A stretch of DNA of 64,000 nt from Zeugodacus cucurbitae (lineage: Eukaryota > Arthropoda > Insecta > Diptera > Tephritidae), in NCBI RefSeq assembly GCF_028554725.1, contig NC_071668.1:55409732-55473731 (forward strand), written 5' to 3'. Both the position numbers and the translations under genes were made by a program. Positions 48,982-61,500 of the stretch are shown in pieces; position 1 is the first letter of the stretch; every line of letters begins with the position of its first letter. The notes beneath the pieces were generated by a model that was not told the origin of the DNA, did no database searches, and saw nothing but the letters and a program-made list of their open reading frames with translations.

Positions 48982-49480
48982 CTACCATCTTAAAATTTTT
49001 CGATACTTTGCTCCAAAGTAGTTCTCAATCTGGATTACCTCTTCATTATGGCTAATTTCTGCACAGCGCTTTCGCATACCCAAATATTTGTGTGGGATAT
49101 TTACAACACGCTCAGTCGATGTCTTTAGAGTATCAGTTACTTCGGTCAACTTCATTTTAAGGTCATCCAATTTCTGGATTTTCTTCATATTTTCAACCGT
49201 AACATCCGCCTTTTGAACTCCACTGAATTCATCGATTTCGGTGCACATGTCATCTTCGCGGAATTGAATTCATAAATAAATACTCATCAAATTTTCCTCC
49301 TTTCATCATTTGTACGTCATTGCTAAATATATTGGTTATTGAACCAAAAAAACGCATATCAATTATCGAATAGGCTTCACCTATCGTTATACACTCGATC
49401 ACTATTCTTGGAGAGAAATGTAAATAGCACATATGTATAAGACCATTGGGATATTCCAAAAATGTTAAATGCGGGAGACA
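48982..49480 (-). pseudogene. Unidentified coding remnant with one frameshift
   Basis: On the minus strand, 49459-49250 reads EYPNGLIHMCYLHFSPRIVI, then ECITIGEAYSIIDMRFFGS and DEYLFMNSIP. A frame change at about 49256 continues into EDDMCTEIDEFSGVQKADVT, then a coiled-coil-like NMKKIQKLDDLKMKLTEV and GMRKRCAEISHNEE, ending RKILRW at 48985. The two halves join with a single-base shift and together make about 165 residues of normal, non-repetitive protein composition in otherwise AT-rich DNA. The reading upstream of 49459 remains open for a few codons. I do not recognise the family. It could be a retrocopy, a decayed gene, a small gene with an intron or sequence error, or a transposon passenger. 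Confidence 0.4.
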
Positions 49481-49626
49481 TGGTAAGTTGTGAAGTTTTC
49501 ACTGGAATGGATTTCAAGGGTCTTGAAACATACATATGTTCGTGTTTCTTTTTGGTGCGTTTTTTTGGATATTAAACAAATCGGTCATAAATTGAACCGT
49601 TCAAGGTATTTTTCGAAATTTATGTT

Positions 49627-51077
49627 CAGTGGATCACAGCCAAAATGATGCAGCAACAAAATGAAAAATCGCTTAGTAAAAAATCATGTTTATATTTCGA
49701 AATTAAAAACTTTTAACCATCTATTAATTAGGTACATATGTATATGTTAAATCTTTTAAATAAAAAAACGCAAAAATTATTTATTTTTTACAACTGTTAA
49801 GTTAAAACATGTTCGTATACCGAAATACAAGCTCACAGCCAAAATGAAGCACAAATGTTTAACATTGGCGGCGACAGCTTCGCTCCGATTTTCGAATGCA
49901 AAGTAAATACTGTTAGAAATGTGTGCTATCCTGGAATAATATTTAAAAGTTTTGATATTTTTGTATTGTCATTTGTAAAGTATATTTCAAAATGGGCTGT
50001 CAAACAAATATTGAAGTGCGTGAGTTAGTCCTAAGTATTATAAAGACGGAAAAATTCGCAACGTCGCGTAGATGGTGGTGAAACTGAGTTATGTTCTTGA
50101 AAATCGTATCGCAAATAAAATAAATCGACTCATAATAAAAAATTCCCATTTAAATGCTCCAGCTTAAAGCAACGAAATGGAAAAAATCCTTGGGAAGAAC
50201 AATCATTCAAAAACCACAAGAAGATTGCTCAGAGAAGCTGATTTAATTGCCCGCACAGACCGAAATAAACCATACATCAATAAACATCAATGCTAAAACT
50301 CGAAGGGCAAGGTTGAATGGTGCAAACGAACAGTTATAAAAGCCTGCAAGGTTCTGGAATACCGTCACTTTTGCAGATGAGAGTAATTTCAACCTCTTTA
50401 GATCGGATAGAAATAGATATGTATAGACAAAACCAATTGCTGAGCTAAAACCGCAAAATCTGCATAGTGACGTAAAACATGGTGGAGACCATGTAATGGT
50501 GTGGGGATGCTTGTCGTCCCTAGTGTAGGGAATTTGGAATTCATCGATTGTACTATGTACAATAGTGTGTATCTGGACATTTTGAAACGAAATTTGCTAT
50601 GAAATGTCGCGAAATTAAATACTTTTGATAACTTTCGGTACTATCAAGATAAAGATCCGAAGCACGAATTCGGAGTTGTGTAAAATTGGCTTATTTGGAA
50701 CAGTCCACATAGTACAAACACCAAACTTCAGATTCGAATGCAATTGAGAATCTGTAGTCAGTTTAGGAACGAGACATGCGAAAATACCAATTTGGAAATA
50801 AAGCCGACATGAAAAACGCCTGCAAACAGAACGGAATAAAATTGCTCCAAACTATACAAAGAAATTGGTAGAATCCATGCTGAAACTAATGAAAGCAGTT
50901 TGTTTTGTTGTATTATAGATAAATAAAATAACTATAAAATCTAATTTTTTTAAGCACAAAGTTAATGTGCATATCTGCCGCTATACATTTTTTTGGAAAA
51001 TGTATATGGTTTTCAAGTAATACTTGCTTTATTTAGTATTTCTTGTACAGTTGCATCACTTTGGCTGTGAGCCACTG
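49627..51077 (+). mobile_element. Tc1-like DNA transposon remnant (IR/DR type)
   Basis: The termini CAGTGGATCACAGCCAAAAT (49627) and, reversed from 51077, CAGTGGCTCACAGCCAAAGT form inverted repeats. An extra direct copy, GCTCACAGCCAAAATGAAGC, lies 200 bp inside the left end (49831), as in Tc1 elements with IR/DR ends. The plus strand carries transposase pieces. These are MGCQTNIEVRELVLSIIK (about 49992), EWCKRTVIKACK (about 50314), ADESNFNLF (about 50374), a GGDHVMVWGCLS-like region, GNLEFIDCTMYNSVYLDILK (about 50527) and YQDKDPKHEF (about 50644). Stops and frameshifts are numerous. Confidence 0.85.
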
Positions 51078-51399
51078 TATATTAAAGGCCAACAGTGAAG
51101 TCATTAGATATTATTATTAATATTATGTTGATCGTTGCGAGTCTTGAGTCAGAACATGAACTTCATCCAACAGATAGTGGACCAACGAGTATGTAATATG
51201 CTTTGATGGAAGTGGTATAGTGGTAACATTCATTTATTCACACACCTGCTTTTGTCTAAATTTATAGAAGAAAATATTTTTTTATATTAGACTAAAGAAT
51301 AGTTCTAGAGTGGACATTTGTTTATACGTATTTAAAAGAAGTAACCACTATTTTAAAATTTAATATTTTTATGGTCTCCTTTATTTTGAATGATTTGAT

Positions 51400-52230
51400 T
51401 ATGGATAGAATTAGCTAGCCTTTGTAAAGTTTCTTAGAAAGATTGTCGAATCGCATTTCTGAGTTAGAGAACAGTGTGGTATTGCATCCCTTTTGAGTCG
51501 ATTTTATTATCAAATATACTCCAAGGGTTCACGATAGGGTTACAATCAGGACTACATGCACGCCATTGTAGCAATTTAATGGTTTTTTGAAGAAAACCAC
51601 TCAATAAATTGTTTTGAAACATGTGTGGTTGATAAAGATAATATCTTGCTGGAAATGGAACTCTCTGTCTGGATAATTTTCATAATACGTCACTAACACA
51701 TCTTCTGCTAACTCTGTGTAGATTTCCGACTTTATTTTCGTTGTAATAAAGGAAATTGGCGATGTTCCAGAATACGAAAAGGCTTTCCAAATCATTACAG
51801 TTCCTCCTCCATAATTCCGCTTCGAACATACTACTCCATGTTTGCTTAGATCATGCAAATAGCAGTTGTAGCAGTCCGGGCCCTCCAAATTATTATTATT
51901 TTTTTTTTTCATCCAAAAAAATAACATTACGCTATTCTTCACTCCAGGACATGTATCTTCGGGCAAATTCCGGGCTTTGCCTCATGAACATCAGTCAACC
52001 GCGGTTTTGACTTAAGTTTTCTGCACTTTATTGAGGGTTTGGAGCTCCGAACTGAGAGTGACGATATGATCTAATTTGGCCTATATTTGTCGAGAATATA
52101 ACATTTTCTGACTGGCTTCGCTATGAATCTGACCTCTCTGGCGCAATGTAAGCTTCGTGTTTGCTCAAGTTAGAGCCATAACGCTGGATTATATAAGGGG
52201 TGTCGCAGTTTTCTTCCGTAGTTTTGATTA
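51400..52230 (-). mobile_element. Tc3-like DNA transposon remnant
   Basis: The minus-strand frame 51966-51601 contains LEGPDCYNCYLHDLSKHGVV, SKRNYGGGTVMIWKAFSYSG, ISFITTKIKSEIYTELAEDV and REFHFQQD, the central catalytic part of Tc3-type transposases. EFARRYMSWSEEWRN-like sequence precedes it (about 51990) and a degraded C-terminal part follows down to 51400. A 4-Asn insertion and stops interrupt it. Terminal repeats were not found. Confidence 0.8.
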
Positions 52231-52960
52231 ATACCGTTTGACCACCTCAAATGCTTGTTGTTCAAATAAATATGCCTAAATGTAGGCAATATTCCATACA
52301 ACTATTTGTACAATTTCCGTTAACAGTGTTCGGCAAGTTTTGAATGGGAGAAACCAAAGTGAAACAATAATGCAATTATTATTTAAACATTTTTTAATTT
52401 TATTTTCTTTTACTTTTTTTCTTTTTAGCTTATATTTACTTAAAACTAGTTTTGATCCTACATTTTTGCTATATACTAATGGCGCTCGAGCAACACAATA
52501 TAACTAAAACATTAATAATTAGCTACAAATTGAACTAAATTTTTACAATTCCAAAACGTGACTACTTAAATTATTTTTGGTAAAATCCTAATTAATACAA
52601 ATTCTTAATGGATATAGTAACTAATATCTCTTCGAGAGCTTAAGTACTGAGTAGTTCTTATAAAAAACAGCAGAAGAAATTGTAATCAATTAAGCCTAGA
52701 TATAAATTAGATATTTTATGGCAGCGATTTAGGATTCGGTCTAACAACGTTAATGCTATTGGCTTGATGGAGAACAACGAAATGATTACTTACAGCTAAT
52801 TGTATGAGACTTAAAATTACAAAACGGTCATGCATGCAATGTTGTATGGATTTTCAAAACTAATGCGAGACATTTGAGACAAAAAACAAACTTAATAACT
52901 AACGCGATAATACAGTGATGCATTCAGCGGGTGTGTCGCGCATGCGACGCAATGGTACGA
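52231..52960 (-). other. 3' UTR region of the dawdle-like gene
   Basis: Downstream (minus strand) of the TAG at 52961-52963. An AATAAA on the minus strand at 52404-52399 sits about 560 nt after the stop and is a plausible polyadenylation signal. The sequence is AT-rich, with no other feature. Confidence 0.4.
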
Positions 52961-55900
52961 CTACCGACAGCCGCACGACTCGACAACCATATTCGGGAAG
53001 GTTTTCTGTGTCGCAGTATTATTGCTATCCATAAAGACGAGCTTCAGCGAGGAATACTGTTTGGCGGTGCAGCAAGGCACAAGCTCGAGTGGCTTGCTGT
53101 CCCGATTGTTGCGACGCGACAATGCGATTTTCTGCAAGAAACAAGAATACAATGCATAAGTACTTGTTAAACAACAAAAACTAATATCTGAGTGGCAACA
53201 ATATACAATACCTGCAAGAAGGCGCTGTGATGCGTCGCCGACTGTGCCACACTTGCGACGCTGCCGCATGAGCCACGACAGAAGTAGGCATCATAGCCGC
53301 GCGGCTGTATGATCCAATCACCCCAACCGATCTCGTCGAATGAGATGTACAGCTTCTCACGACAGCACTCCGTTACCCCGTCGGTGCAATTGATGCCACG
53401 TTTCTGACGTGAAGCGCGTTTACGATTACGCGTATCGACCATTATGAAGGGCCGATAATCTTTGTCAACGGATATCATTTCCTCCATTGTGGTCATGTCG
53501 CAGGTGCGGCATGAGATGTGTATGAGATGGCTGAGATCGTGATTACCGAACCAACGTTTGATCGGCCATTCAATGTCGATCTTCATCCACTCATCTGCAA
53601 ATGAAAAGCGGAAATTAGACATTAATAAATTGTATATATTTATTAATACATAATAAAATAAAAGCTATGCTACAAAATAAGCCTTAAAGAGAAATAAATA
53701 AATACATTTTTGCATTGTAATAATTCGCCGAAATTCGTTTGGTGTCACGTAACTGATTAAGAAATGCTATAAATAAAATATGAAGTGATTTTTTAATACT
53801 TCAACGGCTTGATAATGGGCACTACGCAGTGTAGATTTAATGAATTATTCACATTTTTATTACCATGCGCTATACTGCCTTTTTTGTACATACTCTCGCG
53901 CTTTTAATCAAGCTTTGAAATTGAAAGAAAATAGATTTCATAACACTTTAAAGTGCTGATTATGTAACGGTGTGCTGATGTCGTGTTTTGCTGATATAAT
54001 AATATATATCAGTTTCATTAATATATGGTTATACATGTAGTTTAATGGTTTCTTGGTGAAAGCTCTTTCATTATATAAAAATGCGGGAAAAAAGCAAGGT
54101 ACGAAATGAAATGTATAAAATGCGTCCTTTACTGTGGGAATGATATGGTTTTCATATCTTATACAAGTTAAAGCTTTGGTATACTATTATAATTCAAAAA
54201 AGCTCTAAAAGCTCTACAGCTATTATATTGTTAATGACTTAAATGATATTTTAGAAAATTGAAAGCTTTATCAGACTTATGAAACTAATGAAAGCTCCGA
54301 AAGCTGTAAAGCTTTTTATTCTCAGAAACTTAAATTGTACCATAGGTGTTTAAATTTCCAAAAAACTAATTTAAATATCACATATCTCATACAAGTGAAA
54401 GCTACACTATTGTAATTACTAAAAGCTCTGACAGCTGTTATGTTCTGAATATGTTTAATGATATTTCTTACAAGTGAAAGCTATATCAGACATATGAAAT
54501 GAATGAAAGCTCCAAAAGCTTTGATATTTGATACAAGGGAAAGCTTTATCAGACTTATGAAATTGTAGAAAACTCCAAAGGACTTGATATTTGAGACAAC
54601 TGAAAGCCTTACCAGACTTTTGAAATTAATGAAAGCTCCAAAAGCTTTGATATTCAATACAATCTTTATCTTTATTAGACTTAAGAAATTAATGAAAGTT
54701 CCAAAAGCTTTGAAGCTCTTTGTATTTAGTCCGTGAATGACACTTCACTTTTTTAGCAAAAATTACATTATTGATCTCGAAAATAGTTATTTTATAAGTA
54801 CACAAGCACTTTCTGCTTCTGCTTTAAGCACATATCAGCGCCTAAAAATAGACACAAGCAAATTTTGATAACCGTTTTTTCTATGTATTTCCAGTTTGTT
54901 TAAATTGCTTTTTTGTTTATTCGCTTAAATAAAGTGCTGATGTAGCACTAAACCGAAAGTGATTCCGGATGTAGTTTTAAAATTTTATTTTGCTTAATCG
55001 AAGGGGTCAAAAATAAATCGCAAAATAGCATAATGTACGCATTGATTTCTTTTAATTGAGAAAAACATCTATTACCTTGCAGTCTTTATTGTTCATTAGT
55101 ACTAATATATGTATAATATAAAAACTATAAATTTAATCAATAATTTTATGCACGGTTATTTAGTAAGCTTTGTTGTTCTTTTTTCGGATTTTGAAGTAGA
55201 TTTCGCTTTCACTATTCAGTTGTATATTTTTTTGTTGTTACGAATTGTTTTGCTATTAATTTTATTTTTTTTGTTAAAAATTATTTTTTGTTAAAAATAA
55301 AATACCAGCTGAGAAACAAACAAAAACAATGTGCTCCTTCATAAAATTATCATTTATTTAATAATATTTTTTTCTATTTATTTGCTCATATTTTTTCATT
55401 TATTTATTTATTTAATTAATTCTTTTGTTCTTTTTGTCTAGTGTTTCATAATCTCATTTGTTCATATATGTACTTTCAGAATCATAATAGGCGAAAGTCC
55501 AAAAGTGAATCGACATTCATGGAATTTTTGTTGCAAACGAAAACTGCAGCGTGGCTTATTTCAAGACAAAATATGAAACTGGCTTAAATCGACTTACTTT
55601 AATATGAACTAACGTTATTTCTCAGACGAACTTAAACAAATTTCGATATAATTTTTTATGTTAAACAACTGTTTAGTGACGGCAGCTTTAAATAATGATG
55701 AAATAGTATGGAAATATGTGCCCAGCTTGCTGCTAGAGATCAAAATCTCTACTTTAGTTTAAGCCGGCTTAAACTGCTTTGAAACACTGACACGGTTTCG
55801 TACTTATCTTTGTATTTCGACAAGCCTACATTGACTATATACGTAAAAAATAGCTTATACTAACTCAGCGTTATTATATAAATATTTCATTTATAGGTTA

Positions 55901-58181
55901 TGTATAAAAACTAATGGCCTCACGCATTTTTTTGCCGTTTATTTTGCGCATATTCATATATATGTATGTTTGTATGTATGCCAAGATTTTTAATTCAGTG
56001 AATTCGCATTTTTAATCTTGTATTTAGTACCATTGACTTATTGATTAAAATTGACACTTAAAAGACCCCCACGTTATGCTAAACCCATTAAATTTTTTAA
56101 AAAATATATATAAATAAAAATAAATGGTGTATTTGGCATTTTTTGGTAGTCATCTTTCGCGTCTTTGTCTTTGAGACACTTATTTGTCAGTACATAATCA
56201 CTTTATTTGTATTTGTATTTGCAAATTTTTACAGCTTCAACAATTCATTTCTTATTTGTATGACTTCAGTGATAATAAAAGTGCTGGTAATAACCGGTTT
56301 TTTCATTGAATATAAACAAGTGAACTATAAAGGTTCAAGAGTTCTTAAAATGTACTCGAAATTGGAATGCAAGTGATCACATATTAATAAGATCGCACAT
56401 AACGGATTTTCCGTAACCACTACTTATCAATTTTAGTAATACAGTTGATACAAAAAACTATACGGAAAGTTTTCAAAATCACATCATACCTATAAATAGA
56501 ATTTTCGAGTCTATATTACCTAACATTATCACTGAAGGGTTAAGAGTTATTTTAAGGCGTCTTTAGCAAGTAAAAGCCATTAGTAATGTAGTAAAAGTTT
56601 TAATTATTTTCTCAAATCTATACATCGCTCAAAAGCCTAAACTTTCCTCTCAAATATGTACAAAGAGTTTTCGGGTCAATATGATCCTATATTATTATAT
56701 CATCATTATTATACTTTCTTGTGCTCTAAAACTATAGCTGAAATATTCATTCTATAGCTGACACTCACCTTGCACATCGACCGATTGTATTGCGATGGTT
56801 TTCACGACCGGTAAATAGGTCGGGTCTGTACTCTGCTGCACTTCCGACACGACAATGGTTTGTGGACTCGAACGCGCGCCCTTACGTCTATGCGAGCGTT
56901 TGCTTTTACTTTTGAAGAGCCAGAGAACCGCGGTATTGACATCAAAACCATCGGCGTCGGCATCGTCGATTTTGAACGAGAAGCACATGGATGAGTTCGT
57001 GCCCAAACGTTGGCATTCGCGTTTCTCTGTAAACGGAAAATTTTCATATATAAGTCTACAATACGCTTAAGTCGCTTATTTTCCACTAAATATTTGAAAT
57101 CTAGTTTTGTTTTATGTAATCTCTTCGAATGACACTCACCTCGTTGCAGGAAGATGAACTTTTTACTCGTACGCGCATAATAATCATCGACATCTTTATT
57201 TTTGGGAGTGTCGTCCTCTTCCTCATCGATGGTTGTACCCTCATAGATGGGTTTGGGTAAACCCACTGCTGATATGTTAGGTCGCTCTTTCAGTCGCAAC
57301 TTCTCCAAGATTTGTTGTTTCACATACTCGATGCGCAACTGCGTCAGCTCCTCCTCACTGATGTGCTCCACACGCCGACTGCTCTCACATTTCGGGCAAT
57401 CCGATTTGTCGCGCTTTTTTTGTTGCTCTACAGCCTCTGAGCTTTCTTCTTGCTCCTGCGACTCTGACGACTCCGATTCCAGCGAATTGCTATGCGCTGT
57501 TTCCAAAGTGGGCGCCAACAAATCATCAATTTCATCGGAATCGCTAGTCATCTCTGTGAGCGGCAGCGCCACATCTAAACGCTGCGGCTCCACGCTGTCA
57601 TCATTCGGCGCATCGCTGAGCATTACATCGGCGGTGCCGCCCAAGTGTTGCCAAATGCGTGGCATACGCATGTTGAATAAAGGCAGCGACACTTCGCGCT
57701 CTTGCTCCTCTTCGGACTGCCACTCTTGCGACAGTGTCGTCGACTGCTTGGCGTTGTGTTCGTATTCCTCGTGATGATGACGCAGATGCTCTTGCTGATG
57801 CGCCATGTGCCGTTGTATGTGCACGTAGCGGCGCAGCGCCGCTTCGGCCTCCTCGCGTTCGGCGCGCTCCTCCGCGCTACTTATACTACTGTCTGGCGGC
57901 ACATTCTCTTGCCACGACGACTGTCGTATGCGTCGCGCCTTAGCCACACGCGGCCGATTGTTCTTCACATGCGGTGTACGCTTGTGTATTTGTGGCAGCG
58001 TGTGCGCCGGCATCAATTCACGGTGGTTGTGGTGCTGCGCTGGACGCATGTGATGCGCAACAGTTTGTCGGCTATCGGTGTCGCTGGCACCGTATGTATC
58101 GCTGTGGTGACGGCCATAGATGATGCTGTGATCGAGCACGACGAAGGCGATCAGTATGAAGAGTATGAAACATTTGGCCAT
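52961..58181 (-). CDS. daw: Activin/TGF-beta family ligand, probable dawdle (4 coding exons)
   Basis: Secreted ligand of the activin branch; in Drosophila, Dawdle signals through Baboon/Smad2. Exons: 58181-57140, 57026-56769, 53594-53212, 53131-52961. All junctions are GT-AG and in phase, giving 617 residues. The start ATG has a good context (CACCGCC before, G after). Residues 1-22 are a hydrophobic signal peptide. The prodomain is acidic and His-rich (HHMRPAQHHNHRE, HLRHHHEEYEH). CPKC at 262-265 and an amphipathic stretch IEYVKQQILEKLRLKERPNI match activin prodomains. RASRQKR ends at 499, a furin site. The mature domain 500-617 has nine Cys (503, 510, 511, 539, 543, 581, 582, 614, 616), the activin/TGF-beta pattern, and ends MVVESCGCR. 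Activin-beta or another activin is the alternative. The 3.2-kb second intron holds a minisatellite. Confidence 0.93.
54050..54725. repeat. AAAGCTTT-rich minisatellite, about 64-bp units
   Basis: Degenerate tandem units built on GAAAGCTTTATCAGACTTAT, GAAATTAATGAAAGCTCC and AAAAGCTTTGATATTTGA. The clearest units start near 54474, 54538 and 54601, with decayed ones from about 54250 and scattered AAAGCTCT words from 54060. It lies in intron 56768-53595 of the daw-like gene. Confidence 0.7.
54726..56768. other. Rest of daw-like intron 2, nothing recognised
   Basis: AT-rich. Between the minisatellite and the donor at 56768 I see no exon, transposon or RNA gene. Confidence 0.5.
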
Positions 58182-58584
58182 GGCGGTGCTTCGCTGGGGT
58201 GGACGATGTGCGCTAGTGGCTTTTACTTTATAGTTTTGAGTTTAAGGTTTTTTAATTTACTTATTTACCGTTAGTATTCGCTTTTGTCGCGCACTTACAC
58301 TAATTGCTTTTTTGTTGTTTTCTTTTCTTTTTTGTATTAACTATGCTTTGTTATGTTCAATGATTACTATCTTTTTGGTAACATTAAAATTCCCACTTTA
58401 GTCCGTTGTTGTTTTAAAAACATGAGGTGGTTTACACTGTTTGTTTTGATTTAAGCTTTTGCTTTTTGTGTTTGTTTTTGTATTTTCAGCACTTTTTAAA
58501 GCAAACTCATTTGAAAAATTTTATGAACACTGGGATTTTTCACTTTATAGATATTTTTGTAATTTTATTGTCATGGAATTGCGC
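58182..58584 (-). other. 5' UTR part of the daw-like gene with upstream splice acceptor
   Basis: On the minus strand, a CT-rich tract (CTCTCTCTCTCTTTTCAG) ends at 58585 and would open an exon running from 58584 into the start codon at 58181. This implies a non-coding first exon further upstream. The inference rests on the acceptor's quality only; the matching donor was not identified. Confidence 0.45.
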
Positions 58585-61500
58585 CTGAAAAGAGAGAGAG
58601 AGTAGAATGGGTTATTAATATTACTATTTTATATTTTTAAATATTAAATAAAAACTACAATTCAACAAAAACAAAATCTTCAAAGAATATATTTTATTAG
58701 ACTATTTTTTATTTAATATACTTATTTATTTATTTACATATTTTTTTACTAATTAACTCTTAAAATTGCTTGTGCACCTACAGTGCCTCTAAAACATACA
58801 TAAATGCCAAGGCATTACTCATATAAAAAACCGTGAGGTATTTTAGTTTTTAGTCACCCTTGTAAGTTTACACTAACGTTATTGACGATAGTCGCTTGAA
58901 ACCACTGCGTCATTACTAAGAATTCAACAATATTAACAAATTGCTTGGCGCCAGTGGCTTTCATATGATACATATGCCTCTGTAATTATCTTCAATCAAC
59001 CGGTTATCAATTCTGTGAATACTGAAATGTAATTCACCCGAAAGTTCCGCAGTAAAATCAATGATTTGTGTATATTATATTTTTTTTATATTTCATTGAT
59101 AAGAAAAACCAGAATTTTGGGTATTACAACAAAATTTAAGAAAAATAATTTCAAATGTATTTGTGTATTTTTTTATAGTTATTTATTTTAATGATAAAAA
59201 TTGAGATTTTTCGGCCCAAATTTGATTTGTATTCATTTTTTTATTTTAACACTATCAAATTATAGCTTTTTTTCAGAAAAAAATTCTGCAAAATTTTTTA
59301 TAGATATTTTAATGATAATGAACCTCTAAGACAATTTGCAACACTAATAAAACATGCAATTTTTTTTGGTAAAGGAGGAGTTTCACAATTTCGAAAAAAG
59401 TTTCAAATAGCACACTGTGCAATATTTATGTAATGAATAGCTTATTTTTTTTTTTGTTTTCTAAATTTTTTTTTTGTTTCTTTATAAATATCTTTATAAA
59501 TTTGTTTATAAATCAAAAATATTTTTTTTTTTAATTTTTATTTTTTCTTTTGCTTTTTTACAAGTATTATTTTTATATATTTTTTTTATATTTATTTCAA
59601 TATATTTTTATTTGCACAATTTTCACTACACCAATTAGTGGTTCTTAATTTATTTTTATTATTAAAAATTTGTATTTTATATATTTTATTTATTTTTTAT
59701 ATTATTATACATTTATTTAGTATTTTATTATTATTATTTTTTTTTATTATTTAATATTTTTTATTTAAAAAAATTTCTTTTTAATATTATCTTTTGCATT
59801 TTTTTGCTTAAATAAAATGTATTTTTATTATTTTGTCTAATTCACATTTTTTATAATTTTTAATATTTTTATCAATTCACTTAAAATATATCACTAAACC
59901 AATTAGTCAGTTTAATAAATAAATTTTTGTTTTTTTTAATTTTTTAAATTATTTTTCTATTTAAAATTTTTTTTTCATTTTTTTAGTATTTCTGTATTTT
60001 ATATACCAGTTGTTGTAAATGTCTTCCGAGTTTTTTATAATTAAAATTTATTTTCAATGATGTTTTCATTTCACATTTTTTATATTTTATAGTATTTTCT
60101 AAATACACTAAAATTGTATCACCAAACCAATTACATTTACTAAATAATCTTTACCTTATTTATGTTTTTTTTATTATTTTACAAATGTTTAAATTTTTTT
60201 TATTTTTTTATATTTTTTTTAATTTTATATATTGTATTTTTCTTCCGATTATGATTTTGTCTCCTCTGAAATTTTGTATGCTTCAATTTTATAGGTTTTT
60301 TTTGTTTGCTCGAAATATGTATTGTACTCGGATTATGTATTATCACCAAACGAGTTAGTGCGCATTTAGTAAATCTTTAGCGGTCGCATGTCGATCGCAC
60401 GTATGATTAGAACACTATCAGCGTATGCTGAGCACATATTTAAATAATTTTTTTTCGGAAGGAGGTAGTGCATGGCAGCACTTTTTAGCAATAAAATAAT
60501 TGCGTCATTTGTAAGAATTTTTTTATATAATATTTAAGTTTAAATACATTTTTCCTTTAACATTGTCGCACATAAAAGTTATATAAAGCTCTATTTACTG
60601 CTTATAATAACTACCTGTTTGCACTTGTTGTATTTCTTGAATAAACTACAAATGCTTATCTGCATGTGGTACTTGAAATACTTTGGGTTTTACTTCCTCT
60701 AAACACTTGCAATTTATTGCTGTTTGCTTAACAGCGCTTTACAAAACGCTCGATTTGTGTGATTTATAGCTTTTTAAGTAGACACCGCCGCGACACGCGT
60801 CTTGCCACCTTGCGACACATTTGATGAATGAAGTGACAGACTAACGAGCGCACTAGTTTTATTAATAAACTCCGAAACACTGCGATGGCAGCCGCAACAG
60901 CACTAGCAGCAGCGGCGGCGTCACTAGTGTGATCAAAGCAAGCGCTCACAGCGTTGCGCTTACAGCTACGTAGCAATTGGGCGAGCGCTTGCCGCCGCAC
61001 ACACCGCCCGCAATTGCATTTTGTCGTTGAGCCCACCGGCTACTTGAGACATTCACAAACTTTACACACTAGCACTGCAGCCAAGCATTATAGCTGTGTG
61101 TGTATGTATGTTTGTTTGTATGCATAAATTGCCTTCTACACTTTTTTCACACACGTGCATGTGTGTTTATGCAAAAAATCGACAAGCTTGCACTATGCAG
61201 ACAGAGAGCGATTACCTTTCGTCATGAAATTACTAATGAAATTGCATCAGCTTGCCAAGCGCGCTGAGCGTGAGCGCTTGGCCCAAACATTGAAAAATCA
61301 AGCGCTGCAGACATTGCTTGCAATTTAGAAGCGCACATACACACATACATGCGATACAAATATACGCGCTGACGGCCAAGCCGATAGTAACGGAAAGAGA
61401 TCGTCAAACATTCTACTGTATCTTAAGGTAAAGGTATGTCGAATGCGAGCGCGCGCCTGTGTCTGTGTGCGCGCGCATTGTAATAAATTGTTGCTCGTAC

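Noticed and set aside
55109..56376. Hydrophobic open frames inside daw-like intron 2
   Set aside because: They are AT-driven Phe/Leu/Ile runs on the strand opposite the gene, without splice or domain support.
57247..58274. Plus-strand frames opposite the daw-like first exon
   Set aside because: They are antisense shadows of the Ser/Glu/His-rich prodomain exon.
60764..61036. 90-residue minus-strand frame starting MGSTTKCNCGRCVRR
   Set aside because: It has an Ala run from GCA/GCT-type repeats and no signal peptide or partner exon. At best it is part of the daw-like 5' untranslated region.
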